From positions 124,001 through 188,000 of the forward strand of contig NZ_JAGINO010000005.1 in NCBI RefSeq assembly GCF_017876115.1: a stretch of 64,000 nt of DNA, read 5' to 3'. Both the position numbers and the translations under genes were made by a program. This stretch comes from Azospirillum picis. GTDB lineage: Bacteria > Pseudomonadota > Alphaproteobacteria > Azospirillales > Azospirillaceae. This document shows positions 1 through 8,342 of the stretch, piece after piece (the stretch's first letter is position 1; each line of letters begins with the position of its first letter). The notes beneath the pieces were generated by a model that saw nothing but the letters and a program-made list of their open reading frames with translations, ran no database searches and was not told where the DNA came from.

Positions 1-1989
1 TCATGGCCGGCCCGCTTCGCCGGCCTCACCCTGTTGTTCTCATGTTGCTGGGCGGCGCTTTATGAAATCGCCCATCTGTTCGACATTTCCCATTCGGCGA
101 GCGCCTGGTACCCCGGTCCGGGGCTGACCCTCGCCTTCACCGCCGCATTCGGCCCACGCTATCTGCCCTGCGTCGTCATCGGGATTTTCTGCTACGATAA
201 TACATTCAGCCTGCTCGACATGATGAGCGGAGTCCGGCAGGCATTGGTATATGGCGGGGCGGGGCTATACCTGCATCATTCGATCGATGCGCCCCTGTCC
301 CGCCGCCGCCATGTCAATGTCTTCGTGGCTGCCGCTTGCGGCTCCACACTGCTGTCCGCCGTCTTCGCCGGATTCATGTTCGCGAACTATTGGCTGAACT
401 CGACGTTCACCGATATCCTTGTCTCCTTCTGGATCGGCGACCTCGCCGGGGTGTTGCTCGCCTGCCCGGCCTTCCTGATGCTCTTCGGGCTTCTGCGCAA
501 ACCGCAAGCCGCCGCCCATCTCCGGCATTGGCTGCCCCGCCCCACACCGGCGCAATATGCAGGCGCGCTGTCGGTCGCCGGCACCGCCGCCGCCGCCTTC
601 TCGATCGACGCCGCGTTCGCCACCAACGGCAAGGCCTGGTTCATCGTACTGTTCCCGGTGACCATGCTTGCCCTTCGCGAGGGATTCGGCGGTGCGGTGG
701 TCGGCATCGGCGTGGCGAACATCACGGTGGTCCTGCTCTTCAAGGCGCTGGGACGGGCCGGCGACCCCGCCCAACTCCAGGTCCTGCTCGTCATGATCGA
801 CGTCGCCGCGCTGCTGATCGGAGCGGCAATCAGCGAACACACGGATACGGCCAGCGAACTGCGCCGGAGCGAGCGGCGCCAGCGTGACATCGCGTCGGAG
901 AACCGCATGCTGGCTGCCGCCGTCCACGCCAGCCCGGTGAGCGTCACCATCATCGATACGGCGCACCGGCGATTGCCGCTGCTGTTCGTCAACGATGCCT
1001 TCTGCGCGCTCATCGGCTACAGGCGGGATCAGCTCCGCGACACCGATTTCGCCGGGCTGCTGGCATCCGGCGGCGCCCTCGACGAACTCCATCACGCCAT
1101 CGGCCGCCGGGAAGGTGCGTTCCATACGATGGACCTGGTCAGGGCGGATGGCGGACTGCTTCGCGACCGGCTCAGTCTGGCGCCCATCCGCGACGGGAAC
1201 GGTCCATCGACGGCCTATCTCCTTCTCCATGAGGATGCGGCGGCCACCCGCGAGCGTGAGAGCCAGGAGCGGGAGCGGGAGAAGCTGGTCGCACTCGGCC
1301 AGCTCGCCGGCGGCGTCGCCCACGAGATCAACAACCTTCTGCATCCGGTCATCAACCTCGCCAAGGACGCCGAATTCATGTGGGAGGAAGGGCAGGACGC
1401 CCGCCGGCACCTGCGCATGATTGGCTCCTGCGGGGTGAAAGCCGCCGATATCGTGCGCAAGGTGCTGAGCTTCGCCCGCCAGGGCAGCGGCCCTCGCCTG
1501 CCCGTCGACTTCGGGGAGGCCGTCCTTGCCGCGGTGGAACTGAGCCGGGGCAGCCTCCCTCCCAGCTTCGAGATCACCGTGCGGAACGACAACGCCAGTG
1601 GGCGGATCCTGGCCTCGGCAACCGAAATATCGCAGATCGTCACCAATCTGCTGATCAACGCGTCACATGCCACGAAGGGCCGTGGACGCGCGCTGATCAG
1701 CCTGGACATGGTCGCGGCGCCACCGGACCGTGCCGCGAAGGGACCCGGTGCCGCACCATGGTTCCGACTGAGCGTGACCGATACGGGTCCCGGCATGGAT
1801 GACGCGGTGCGCGCCCGCATCTTCGAGCCCTTCTTCACCACCAAACCGGTCGGTGAAGGGACGGGATTGGGCTTGTCGGTCGTCTACGGTATCGTTAAGG
1901 ATTGGGGCGGCACCATCGAGGTGGAAACGGCGCCCGACGAAGGGACGCGCTTTTTGATCACCGTGCCACCGATCGGTTCCGAAGCCTGA
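1..1989 (+). CDS. MASE1-PAS sensor histidine kinase, 5' end outside the window
   Basis: The reading frame is open from base 1, so the true start lies upstream. The visible N-terminal part is a string of hydrophobic segments with the SAWYPGPGLTLAF stretch typical of MASE1 membrane sensor domains, about 280 residues. A PAS-like segment follows (FVNDAFCALIGYRRDQL). Next comes a HisKA helix with the phospho-acceptor in GGVAHEINN, then a HATPase_c domain with the GTGLGLSVVYGIVKDWGG ATP-lid motif. It should autophosphorylate on His in response to an unknown membrane or cytoplasmic signal. The response regulator gene begins 13 bases downstream, so the two probably form one operon and a signalling pair. 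Confidence 0.9.
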   Translation, partial: SWPARFAGLTLLFSCCWAALYEIAHLFDISHSASAWYPGPGLTLAFTAAFGPRYLPCVVIGIFCYDNTFSLLDMMSGVRQALVYGGAGLYLHHSIDAPLSRRRHVNVFVAAACGSTLLSAVFAGFMFANYWLNSTFTDILVSFWIGDLAGVLLACPAFLMLFGLLRKPQAAAHLRHWLPRPTPAQYAGALSVAGTAAAAFSIDAAFATNGKAWFIVLFPVTMLALREGFGGAVVGIGVANITVVLLFKALGRAGDPAQLQVLLVMIDVAALLIGAAISEHTDTASELRRSERRQRDIASENRMLAAAVHASPVSVTIIDTAHRRLPLLFVNDAFCALIGYRRDQLRDTDFAGLLASGGALDELHHAIGRREGAFHTMDLVRADGGLLRDRLSLAPIRDGNGPSTAYLLLHEDAAATRERESQEREREKLVALGQLAGGVAHEINNLLHPVINLAKDAEFMWEEGQDARRHLRMIGSCGVKAADIVRKVLSFARQGSGPRLPVDFGEAVLAAVELSRGSLPPSFEITVRNDNASGRILASATEISQIVTNLLINASHATKGRGRALISLDMVAAPPDRAAKGPGAAPWFRLSVTDTGPGMDDAVRARIFEPFFTTKPVGEGTGLGLSVVYGIVKDWGGTIEVETAPDEGTRFLITVPPIGSEA

Positions 1990-2002
1990 CCAGGGATCCG
2001 TC

Positions 2003-2374
2003 ATGTACCGCGTTCTCCTCGTCGATGATGTCGAAGAAGCCCGCTTCTCCATCGCCAGTACGCTCCAACGGCATGGCTTCCACGTCACCGAGGCGCATGA
2101 CGGCCTGGAGGCGTTGAATTTCCTGGCCGAGGGCAGCTTCGACGCGGTGATCACCGATATCTGGATGCCGAAGACCGACGGGCTCGAACTGTTGAGGGTG
2201 ATCAAGGCCATGGAACATAGCCCGGTGGTCGTCGCGATCTCGGGGGGAGCGCCGAAGGCATCGATTGAATTCTCGGTCGCGCTGGCCGATGCCTGGGCCG
2301 CCGATGCGGTGTTCATCAAACCCTTCGACAACACCGAACTGGTCGACAAGCTGAACAGCCTGCTGCTTCACTGA
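2003..2374 (+). CDS. Single-domain response regulator (CheY-like receiver)
   Basis: A protein of 123 residues that is only a receiver domain. It shows the acidic pair in LLVDD near the N-terminus, the phospho-acceptor Asp in VITDIWMPKTDG and the conserved Lys in FIKPF. No output domain is present, so it acts by protein contact or as a phosphorelay intermediate. It follows the histidine kinase by 13 bases and is very likely its partner. Its last seven bases overlap the end of the convergent MarR-type gene. Confidence 0.9.
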   Translation: MYRVLLVDDVEEARFSIASTLQRHGFHVTEAHDGLEALNFLAEGSFDAVITDIWMPKTDGLELLRVIKAMEHSPVVVAISGGAPKASIEFSVALADAWAADAVFIKPFDNTELVDKLNSLLLH

Positions 2375-2841
2375 CCGCCGTCGGCAATGTCGCCGATGGT
2401 GTCCTCCGTGCCGTCCGACACGTCCGTGTTCGACATCCCCTGAATAACCGCCTGCAGGGCGAGCGCGAGGGAGGCCAGGTGATCCGGCGTCACCTTGCCG
2501 AGCAGCGCCTCCAGATCGTTGCGCGGATCCAGACGCAACAGCTCCCGTCCCATCGGCGTCAACTCGATCAGGTCGGACCGGCCATCCTTGGGGTTGGGCG
2601 TCCGTGCCACCAGACCCTTCTCGACCAAGGCCCGCACGGTCCGGGCGACCGGACTCATGGCCATGTTCTGGTACCGCATCAGCCCGGCCGCTGTCCGCGA
2701 TTGCGGCGTCGCCTCGGCGAAATAGCGCAAGGCCGTCCATTGGGCCGGATAGAGGCCCTGGCTGTGCCCCGCTCCATGGATGAGCCTCGCAGCTTGTTCG
2801 AGCAGGCTCGCCACTCCCTTCGCTCGGACGTGTCGGGGCAT
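2368..2841 (-). CDS. MarR-family transcriptional regulator
   Basis: A protein of 157 residues with the MarR winged-helix layout. It has an N-terminal dimerisation helix, an HTH region (RTAAGLMRYQNMAMSPVARTVRALVEKGLVAR) and the wing motif NPKDGRSDLIELTPMGREL. The Asp-x-Arg of the wing (DGRSD) is intact. The C-terminal tail after about residue 130 is Asp/Gly-rich and probably disordered. The ligand and targets are not visible in the sequence. It converges on the response regulator and overlaps it by seven bases, so the two are not co-transcribed. Confidence 0.85.
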   Translation of the reverse strand: MPRHVRAKGVASLLEQAARLIHGAGHSQGLYPAQWTALRYFAEATPQSRTAAGLMRYQNMAMSPVARTVRALVEKGLVARTPNPKDGRSDLIELTPMGRELLRLDPRNDLEALLGKVTPDHLASLALALQAVIQGMSNTDVSDGTEDTIGDIADGGQ

Positions 2842-3013
2842 GCCAGCGGGGTTCCATTCCTGTAACGATCAGGATGACCTTCGCAAAGCGCCCGGCGTCG
2901 TGCAATGGGAACAATCTGCCGGCCCACACGGCAAGAACAGCTCACTGGTCACTTTCTTGCCGCGTCTCGGCGTTTCTTTTCCCGCGATATCAAGGAATTG
3001 ATCGTCCGGATTC

Positions 3014-3029
3014 TGGCACGCCCCCTGCA
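3014..3029 (+). promoter_or_regulatory. Sigma-54 promoter of the flagellin gene
   Basis: The sequence TGGCACGCCCCCTGCA matches the -24/-12 consensus TGGCACGN4TTGCW with one substitution. The GG and GC doublets have the required 10-base spacing. It lies 82 bases before the flagellin start, which fits late flagellar genes being under RpoN control. Confidence 0.75.
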
Positions 3030-3110
3030 TAGTGATCACCGATCACCAAGTGCCGGGAAGCCGATCGATGCCAACCCGGCCTGTGCCACGCGCAAAGTAC
3101 GGGGGCGGCC

Positions 3111-6100
3111 ATGAGTCTGGCGGACGTTCAGCTTTCAGGCGGGATCAGGAGCAACCTGCTCGCACTCCGGACGGTTCAGGACAGGATGGCGCTGACCCAA
3201 CGGCGCCTCGCGACCGGCCTGCGGGTGAATGACGCACTGGACGATCCGCCGGCCTTCTTCGCCGCAAAGGGACTGAACAATCGTGCCGACGACCTGATGG
3301 CGCTCAAGGACGCCATGGGCCAGGCGGTGAGCACGGCGACCGGCGCCACCAAGACCGTCGGCCATATCGAGGAACTGGTCCAGCATGCGCGCGGACTGAC
3401 CACCGCCGCCTTCGCCGCGCTCGGCACCGATCCCTCCTCCGTGATGACCCGCGCCGCGCTCGCCAGGCAGTTCGATACGCTTCTCGACCAGATCGACAAG
3501 CTGGCCGCCGACAGCGGCTACGGCGGCAAGAATCTTCTGGCCGGAAACGGCCGGAGCTTCGACGCGACGCCGGCCTCCCGGATGGCGGTGAATTCGATCG
3601 CCGGAATCGACGGCGCCAAGGTCACCAATGTCGTCTCGCCGGACACCTATCAGATCCGGGTCACGGGCGAGAGCACGGTCTCCGCCAAAGCCGACGCCAT
3701 TGCCAAGGCCGAGGCCGAGCGCGGCATCTCCGACCTCGACGTCACGGGCTTTCTCATGCGTCGGCGGGGAAACCTCGACGACGTCGCCATCAGCGTCACC
3801 GGTGCTCCGGGTCGCGACCGCAGCTTCCAGATAAGCTGCGGCGATGAAACCATGACGCAGACTTTCAGCCGCGACGCCTGGGAAACCGCCAAGGCACGGA
3901 ACGAGAAGCTCCTGTTCAACCAGGTGTTTTCTTCCGGCGTCCAGGTGAAGTTCGCCGTGGACCTCGATGCGATGGACGCCCTGCGGCCGGCGGGCGGGGC
4001 TGGAACATCGGTGGTCGAGCGCAACACCGATCTTCGCATCACCGCGACCAACCTTACGGGAGCGGCGGAGGTGAGGGATGCGGCGAACCCGCGCGGTGCC
4101 GGAAAGTTGACGGACGGTGAGAATGATTTCGCCTTCGGCAGCGGGACCGTTCGCCTGCCCGTCGATCCGGCACAGTTGATGGAGGCGGCTTCCTTTCCCG
4201 ACCGCGCCGGGTTGATCCGCGGCGGCCAGGCTCCCGCGGTCGGTTCGGTCGGCCCGGTGACCGGCCAGACCAAGGACACCGAGTATTCGCTCAGGATCAT
4301 CAACAACGAAACGCCGGGCGAGCCTGGCATATCCCTGGTGCTGGCCAGCAGCACCGGAGCCCAGTCCTCGCCAATCCTCGTCAGTTCCACGACGAAGCCG
4401 GGGCCGATGGTCTTCGACTTCGGGGCCGGACACACCGCGACCATGGACATCGATCCCGCAAAACTGACCTATTCCAACGGCGAGAACATCCAAGCACCGC
4501 TTTTCGTCGCCGGCAAGGCTGCGGCGACGGTGTCCGGAGTGGCCGGCCCCGGGACGCACTATTATCGGGTGTCGACCGGCAAGCTCGGCAGCGCCCAGGA
4601 TCCGAACCCGCCCAATGCCTGGACCCACAAGACGGTCGGCGTCGAAACCTCCGCCGATGGCATCACCTGGACATCCCTGGCCAACGGCATCGTCCCGAAT
4701 GCGGGCGGCACCATCAGTTCAGGAACCTTGACCTTTGCAATCGATGGGCACGCCGATGTCATGGATCGCCTGAAGGTGGATATTTCGGCCGATCCGCGCG
4801 GGGCGCCCTTTACGACCACGGGGCGGGTTTCCTACATGGCGGCCGCCGACGGCGTCCTTCCGTCGACGGACATCGACGGCTATGACGGCGTGAGCCTCAC
4901 CGGGAACGTCGCATCGATCAGCGATCAGAACCATGCGGCCTTCGCCGGCATTCGGCAGAACACCCGCATGCGGGTCCTGACCGGTCTTCCGGACAGCCTG
5001 ACCGGAATGAAGACGGTGACCGTGGAATGCTATGCCCCTGATGGAACCCTGACGGAGACCGCATCCGCCACCATTCCCGGAGGCGGTCAGACCGACGTGC
5101 CGCTGACGCTGATCGGGAATGGCGCCGGTGCGACCAGGAACGCCGGCGCCACGATCCGAATGAACTTCTCCGCCGGCAGCGGCGTCAACGAGTTCAGCCT
5201 GGCCGTCGATGCGCCCACCGTGATCAGAGACTACGATCCGTCCGACGTGCCGGCCGCGATCGGGATCTCCAATGGCTACCAGTCGGACTTCGCCGGCTGG
5301 TCCCTGAAGCACAATGCGGTGACGGTGACGGTCGGCAACGACGACAGCGCCGCGCCCGGATTCAAGACCGTCAGTTTCGACGATGGCATGGGCGGCGTGG
5401 GCACGGCCCGGGTGCCCAATGCCGGGCAGGCGGCCGTGGCCTTCAAGCTTGGCGGCAGCGGCCCCAATGCCGGGGCTACCGGCCGGTTCGACATCGGTGC
5501 CAACCCTTATTCGCCCGTCGGCGGACGTGCCCTGTTCCGCATCGATTCGCCCCTGACCGAAGGAGCCGGCCTGGAGCAGGAAACCAGCATGGGGGTGTCG
5601 TCCGCCGACAAGCTCGACGCACGCAAGGTCAGCGGCTTCAAGGGCACCTCGACCGCATTGGCGGTGATGGTCGATGCTCCCGACAGCGCCGGTCCCGGCC
5701 TGCGCTATGCGTCGCTGATGGACGACAAGGGCGGACTTGCCATGCTCAAGGTGCCGAACACCGGCCAGAGCGACGTGGTGTTCACCCTCGGGGGCACCGG
5801 CCCGAACGTCGGCGCCACGGCGCGCCTGGACATCACCGGGAAAACCGGGCGCGACACCTATCGGCTGTTCACGCCCGCGCTGGAGCCGAAGGATCCGGTG
5901 CAGTTCACCTTCCGGGCCGCCAACACTCCTGCCGTCCCGGCGGCGTCGATGACCACCGTGCAGGTGAGTGCGCCCTCGACCTCCAACGACCTCGCCGTCG
6001 TCTTCAACACGGCACAGTCGGACCGCCTGGTGATCGAAAGCCAGAACCTGACGACGAACGGGCAAGGGCTGCGGCTCGACCGGGCGCAGAACGGCTGGAT

Positions 6101-6389
6101 GGACCGGGCCGACATCGATCGTGCCGTCGGTGGCCTCGATCACGCCCAGGCTGCGCTCCGCAGTGCCGCTCAGACGCTGGCCACGACTCTCGGCGTCATC
6201 ACCACGCGGGAAGATTTCACCAAGAGCTTCTCGGATATCCTCGTCGAAGGCGCCGGCAAGCTCACGCTGGCCGATCAGAAGGAAGACGGCGCGACGATGC
6301 TGATGCTGCAGACCCGGCAGCAGCTTGGAACGACCGGGCTGAGCCTCGCGAGCAAGAGCCAGCAGTCCATCCTGACCCTGTTCGGATGA
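3111..6389 (+). CDS. Very long flagellin-type protein with internal repeats
   Basis: A predicted protein of 1092 residues. The N-terminal 150 residues have the flagellin D0/D1 helix pattern (RSNLLALRTVQDRMALTQRRLATGL... and a VNDALDDP stretch). The C-terminal 90 residues form the matching helix (AVGGLDHAQAALRSAAQTL to QQSILTLFG). The 850-residue middle is far longer than in ordinary flagellins of 280-500 residues. It holds three related beta-rich units at about residues 630-720, 735-815 and 848-930, each with a GxxxxNxGAT-like turn. It would be exported by the flagellar type III apparatus and assembled in, or displayed on, the filament. A sigma-54 promoter precedes it. It may be a lateral-type or accessory flagellin rather than the main filament protein. 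Confidence 0.85.
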   Translation: MSLADVQLSGGIRSNLLALRTVQDRMALTQRRLATGLRVNDALDDPPAFFAAKGLNNRADDLMALKDAMGQAVSTATGATKTVGHIEELVQHARGLTTAAFAALGTDPSSVMTRAALARQFDTLLDQIDKLAADSGYGGKNLLAGNGRSFDATPASRMAVNSIAGIDGAKVTNVVSPDTYQIRVTGESTVSAKADAIAKAEAERGISDLDVTGFLMRRRGNLDDVAISVTGAPGRDRSFQISCGDETMTQTFSRDAWETAKARNEKLLFNQVFSSGVQVKFAVDLDAMDALRPAGGAGTSVVERNTDLRITATNLTGAAEVRDAANPRGAGKLTDGENDFAFGSGTVRLPVDPAQLMEAASFPDRAGLIRGGQAPAVGSVGPVTGQTKDTEYSLRIINNETPGEPGISLVLASSTGAQSSPILVSSTTKPGPMVFDFGAGHTATMDIDPAKLTYSNGENIQAPLFVAGKAAATVSGVAGPGTHYYRVSTGKLGSAQDPNPPNAWTHKTVGVETSADGITWTSLANGIVPNAGGTISSGTLTFAIDGHADVMDRLKVDISADPRGAPFTTTGRVSYMAAADGVLPSTDIDGYDGVSLTGNVASISDQNHAAFAGIRQNTRMRVLTGLPDSLTGMKTVTVECYAPDGTLTETASATIPGGGQTDVPLTLIGNGAGATRNAGATIRMNFSAGSGVNEFSLAVDAPTVIRDYDPSDVPAAIGISNGYQSDFAGWSLKHNAVTVTVGNDDSAAPGFKTVSFDDGMGGVGTARVPNAGQAAVAFKLGGSGPNAGATGRFDIGANPYSPVGGRALFRIDSPLTEGAGLEQETSMGVSSADKLDARKVSGFKGTSTALAVMVDAPDSAGPGLRYASLMDDKGGLAMLKVPNTGQSDVVFTLGGTGPNVGATARLDITGKTGRDTYRLFTPALEPKDPVQFTFRAANTPAVPAASMTTVQVSAPSTSNDLAVVFNTAQSDRLVIESQNLTTNGQGLRLDRAQNGWMDRADIDRAVGGLDHAQAALRSAAQTLATTLGVITTREDFTKSFSDILVEGAGKLTLADQKEDGATMLMLQTRQQLGTTGLSLASKSQQSILTLFG

Positions 6390-6420
6390 GGACCGGCCTC
6401 GAATGCCATGGCCCTCATCC
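6384..6420 (+). terminator. Possible stem-loop after the flagellin gene
   Basis: GGATGAGG at the end of the flagellin gene can pair with CCTCATCC 22 bases further on, with extra GGCC pairing inside. There is no T-run behind it, so termination is only a guess. Confidence 0.3.
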
Positions 6421-6444
6421 CCACGGGCGCCCGCACCTGGATGA

Positions 6445-6478
6445 TCAGACGGCCGGCTGCTGCTGGGTGATGCAGTGG
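6445..6478 (-). repeat. attL: stranded original 3' end of agmatine deiminase
   Basis: Read on the minus strand this segment encodes H-C-I-T-Q-Q-Q-P-A-V followed by TGA, the C-terminus of an agmatine deiminase with nothing before it. The same peptide, except for its last residues, ends the intact gene at 34281. The shared core is GCTGGGTGATGCAGTGG at 6462-6478. Its right-hand copy at 34301-34317 differs only by A for G in the eighth base. This marks the left junction of the island and shows that the host aguA end was cut off by integration. Confidence 0.88.
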
Positions 6479-6536
6479 CTTACTCTACTGAAAGCAATTA
6501 ATTGATTTTGCTAATTTTTTCAGCCCACTTTGGCGG

Positions 6537-6555
6537 TTCGCAACGAGTTCGCAAC
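6537..6555 (+). repeat. Left arm-type integrase repeats
   Basis: Two copies of TTCGCAAC start 11 bases apart (6537 and 6548), about one helical turn. The same tandem arrangement occurs twice at the right end (34165-34183 and 34215-34233) in the same orientation. This is the layout expected for arm-binding sites of a tyrosine integrase or its excisionase. Confidence 0.65.
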
Positions 6556-6587
6556 ATTTCAGAACAAGAACAAAACAAGATCATCTA

Positions 6588-6929
6588 TTAGTATTCATCA
6601 GCCAGCATGATCGTCAGCACCCGCACGGTCGAGCTGGGATCGGCGGCATCGGAGGACAGGTAGGTCATGGTGGGGTCGTAGTAGTCGATCTTCCACATCA
6701 CCCTCACCCCTCGAACCGTCAGGGTCGCGCAATCATGTTCGCTATACGGGTCGTTGTCCGCCGTAAAGGCGTCGAAGGTGCGAACCCCTGCCATGATGAG
6801 ACTGACATGGAGGGGATCGAGCGCCGCTATGCCGGCGGTAATGACCACCCGGCCACCTTCGAAGGTCCGGCGCAGATGGTCGTTGAGGCGTGCGATTTCC
6901 GCCGCACGCCCCATCGCCTTGTCGGTCAT
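6588..6929 (-). CDS. DUF3768-like small protein
   Basis: A protein of 113 residues matching my recollection of the DUF3768 family. It starts with an IARLNDHLR helix, followed by a Gly-rich VVITAGIAAL stretch, then FDAFTADNDPYSEHDCATLTVRG. Such proteins are common on alphaproteobacterial plasmids and integrated elements, and their function is unknown. Its start overlaps the stop of the upstream gene by four bases (ATGA), so the two are translated from one mRNA. It is the first island gene inside the left junction. Confidence 0.75.
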   Translation of the reverse strand: MTDKAMGRAAEIARLNDHLRRTFEGGRVVITAGIAALDPLHVSLIMAGVRTFDAFTADNDPYSEHDCATLTVRGVRVMWKIDYYDPTMTYLSSDAADPSSTVRVLTIMLADEY

Positions 6930-7396
6930 TGAGCCGGCTTCCCAGCCTTAGCGGCCGTCGCTGGCTTCTTCAGCACTCGCTGACGGCTCGCCACCGCGCC
7001 GGCAATCGCCTTGTCGAGTTCCCCTGCCGTGACGGCCTGACGAACCTGTTCCAGCACCGGCACCAGCTGCTCCATGGTGCCCACGGTGACAACTGACTTA
7101 CCCGGCTTGAGTTCGAGCGGCTTGTTGCCGTAGCGAATGTGGAGATGAACCGTTCCCGCTTCATCCTTGAACCACCAGGGCCGAAAGCGAACGGGGACCT
7201 CCTTATGTTCCTTCGTCCCGTCCACATCCACCCAGCGACCAACGCGCCGAATGAACATCTCGCCCTTCATCGCGGCAGTCGCCGCTTCGCTCTGAAGCGC
7301 CAGCGCATCCAAGAGCTTTTGGCGCGCAGTCCCCTCGGGGCTGGTGTCCCGCTGCTTGGTGATGTTCGTCAGAATCAAGTTTTCCAGGATGCTCAT
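6926..7396 (-). CDS. Hypothetical island protein (DUF6641-like)
   Basis: A protein of 156 residues beginning MSILENLILTNI, with a central Trp/Arg-rich beta region (RRVGRWVDVDG, VRFRPWWFKDEAGTVHLHIRYG) and a basic Ala/Lys-rich tail. It resembles small phage proteins that I associate with DUF6641, but this was not checked. It is co-transcribed with the DUF3768-like gene through a four-base overlap. The strongly basic tail would allow nucleic-acid contact. The role is unknown. Confidence 0.65.
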   Translation of the reverse strand: MSILENLILTNITKQRDTSPEGTARQKLLDALALQSEAATAAMKGEMFIRRVGRWVDVDGTKEHKEVPVRFRPWWFKDEAGTVHLHIRYGNKPLELKPGKSVVTVGTMEQLVPVLEQVRQAVTAGELDKAIAGAVASRQRVLKKPATAAKAGKPAQ

Positions 7397-7561
7397 TTCT
7401 GTTCTCCGTAGGTTCCTTCACCCATACGGTAACGTCATGGCACCGACACTCAACCCTCAGAAGTTGAGCCAACGATTATTCTGAACTTGATTCTGACTGA
7501 GATTGAGGGCGTAATGCCTCTTTTCGCGATTACGCCTCCATAGCGGAAGGATTGTGGACGC

Positions 7562-7789
7562 TTAAACTTGCTTCACGGACCGAAAACTCATCTGGGGATC
7601 GGCGGTCTGTTGCTTTGCCATCTGTCGGGCATGGTGCGCGTTTTGGGCGAAAACACGAACCTTGACCGGCTTGCCATGGACTGTGCCTTCAACGACGAAT
7701 TCGTTCACAGCATCCTCCGTCCTCTCCACCCCCAACCTCAGCCTTAATGCTACGGTCATGGCGGCCATCATCAAGTTTGATATGAGCAT
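7562..7789 (-). CDS. Small hypothetical protein
   Basis: A protein of 75 residues, possibly shorter if translation begins at one of the internal Met codons (MMAAMTVALR). The C-terminal 45 residues read as two beta strands and a helix (EFVVEGTVHGKPVKVRVFAQNAHHARQMAK). No family was recognised. It is divergent from the next gene, with 61 bases between the starts, in a run of small phage-like genes. Confidence 0.5.
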   Translation of the reverse strand: MLISNLMMAAMTVALRLRLGVERTEDAVNEFVVEGTVHGKPVKVRVFAQNAHHARQMAKQQTADPQMSFRSVKQV

Positions 7790-7850
7790 TCCTCATGGTT
7801 GCGCGAACGGTAAATAGCTGGCCGGAATGTGCAACAGAGAGGAACGAGCG

Positions 7851-8072
7851 ATGCGATTGCATGAGGTTATGGGGATTAGCTACGAGGAATGGGCGGCGAG
7901 TCTGCTGGAAATGGACGATAGCACCATGGATGCTGCGAGCCGTCGATCTGCGGAGTTGGTCAAACAAGGGAAGCTAATGAAGAAGCGCGCAACCGTGAAC
8001 AAGATGCGGGAAAAGCTTGCCAAGAAACAAAAGGAACTGATTGACGCGCAGAGCGGAGGCAAAGCAGGTTGA
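7851..8072 (+). CDS. Small hypothetical coiled-coil protein
   Basis: A protein of 73 residues starting MRLHEVMGISYEEWA. The chosen ATG has a good ribosome-binding site (GAGGA, seven bases ahead), while the longer frame begins without one. The second half is Lys/Gln-rich and helical (KKRATVNKMREKLAKKQKEL). No family was recognised. It may be a small regulatory or DNA-binding protein of the element. Confidence 0.55.
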   Translation: MRLHEVMGISYEEWAASLLEMDDSTMDAASRRSAELVKQGKLMKKRATVNKMREKLAKKQKELIDAQSGGKAG

Positions 8073-8098
8073 TGGCCTTCGTTAAGTCGGCTCCCGCT

Positions 8099-8342
8099 GT
8101 GTAGGGAGTGCAGGCTGTGTAGCGTTTTAAGCCTGTCTTGTATTACCGTAGGTTTGATTTCTCGGTATTTTGAATTGGGTATTGATTAAAAGAAATAACC
8201 TACACTCCCTACACACATAGCCAATCTTGTTGTTCTTCCACTAAAATCCCGTGATTTTAGCATCAAAGGAGCGGATTGCATCCCTGAAGCGGAAAAGGAG
8301 GGTGTAGGCAGTCCCTACACCCTCCCTACATCCCGCCTACAC
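8099..8342. repeat. Iteron-like TGTAGG/CCTACA cluster, candidate replication origin
   Basis: GTGTAGGGAGTG at 8099-8110 recurs as its reverse complement at 8203-8214. GGTGTAGG at 8301-8308 forms an 8-bp stem with CCTACACC at 8314-8321. Two further CCTACA copies follow up to the end of the VapE gene. Between them is an AT-rich stretch (8150-8195). Iterons plus an AT-rich region next to a replication ATPase is a common origin layout. The assignment is an inference. Confidence 0.5.

Noticed and set aside
8099-8342. CRISPR array
   Set aside because: The repeats are short (6-12 bases), irregularly spaced and in both orientations, and no cas genes are present.
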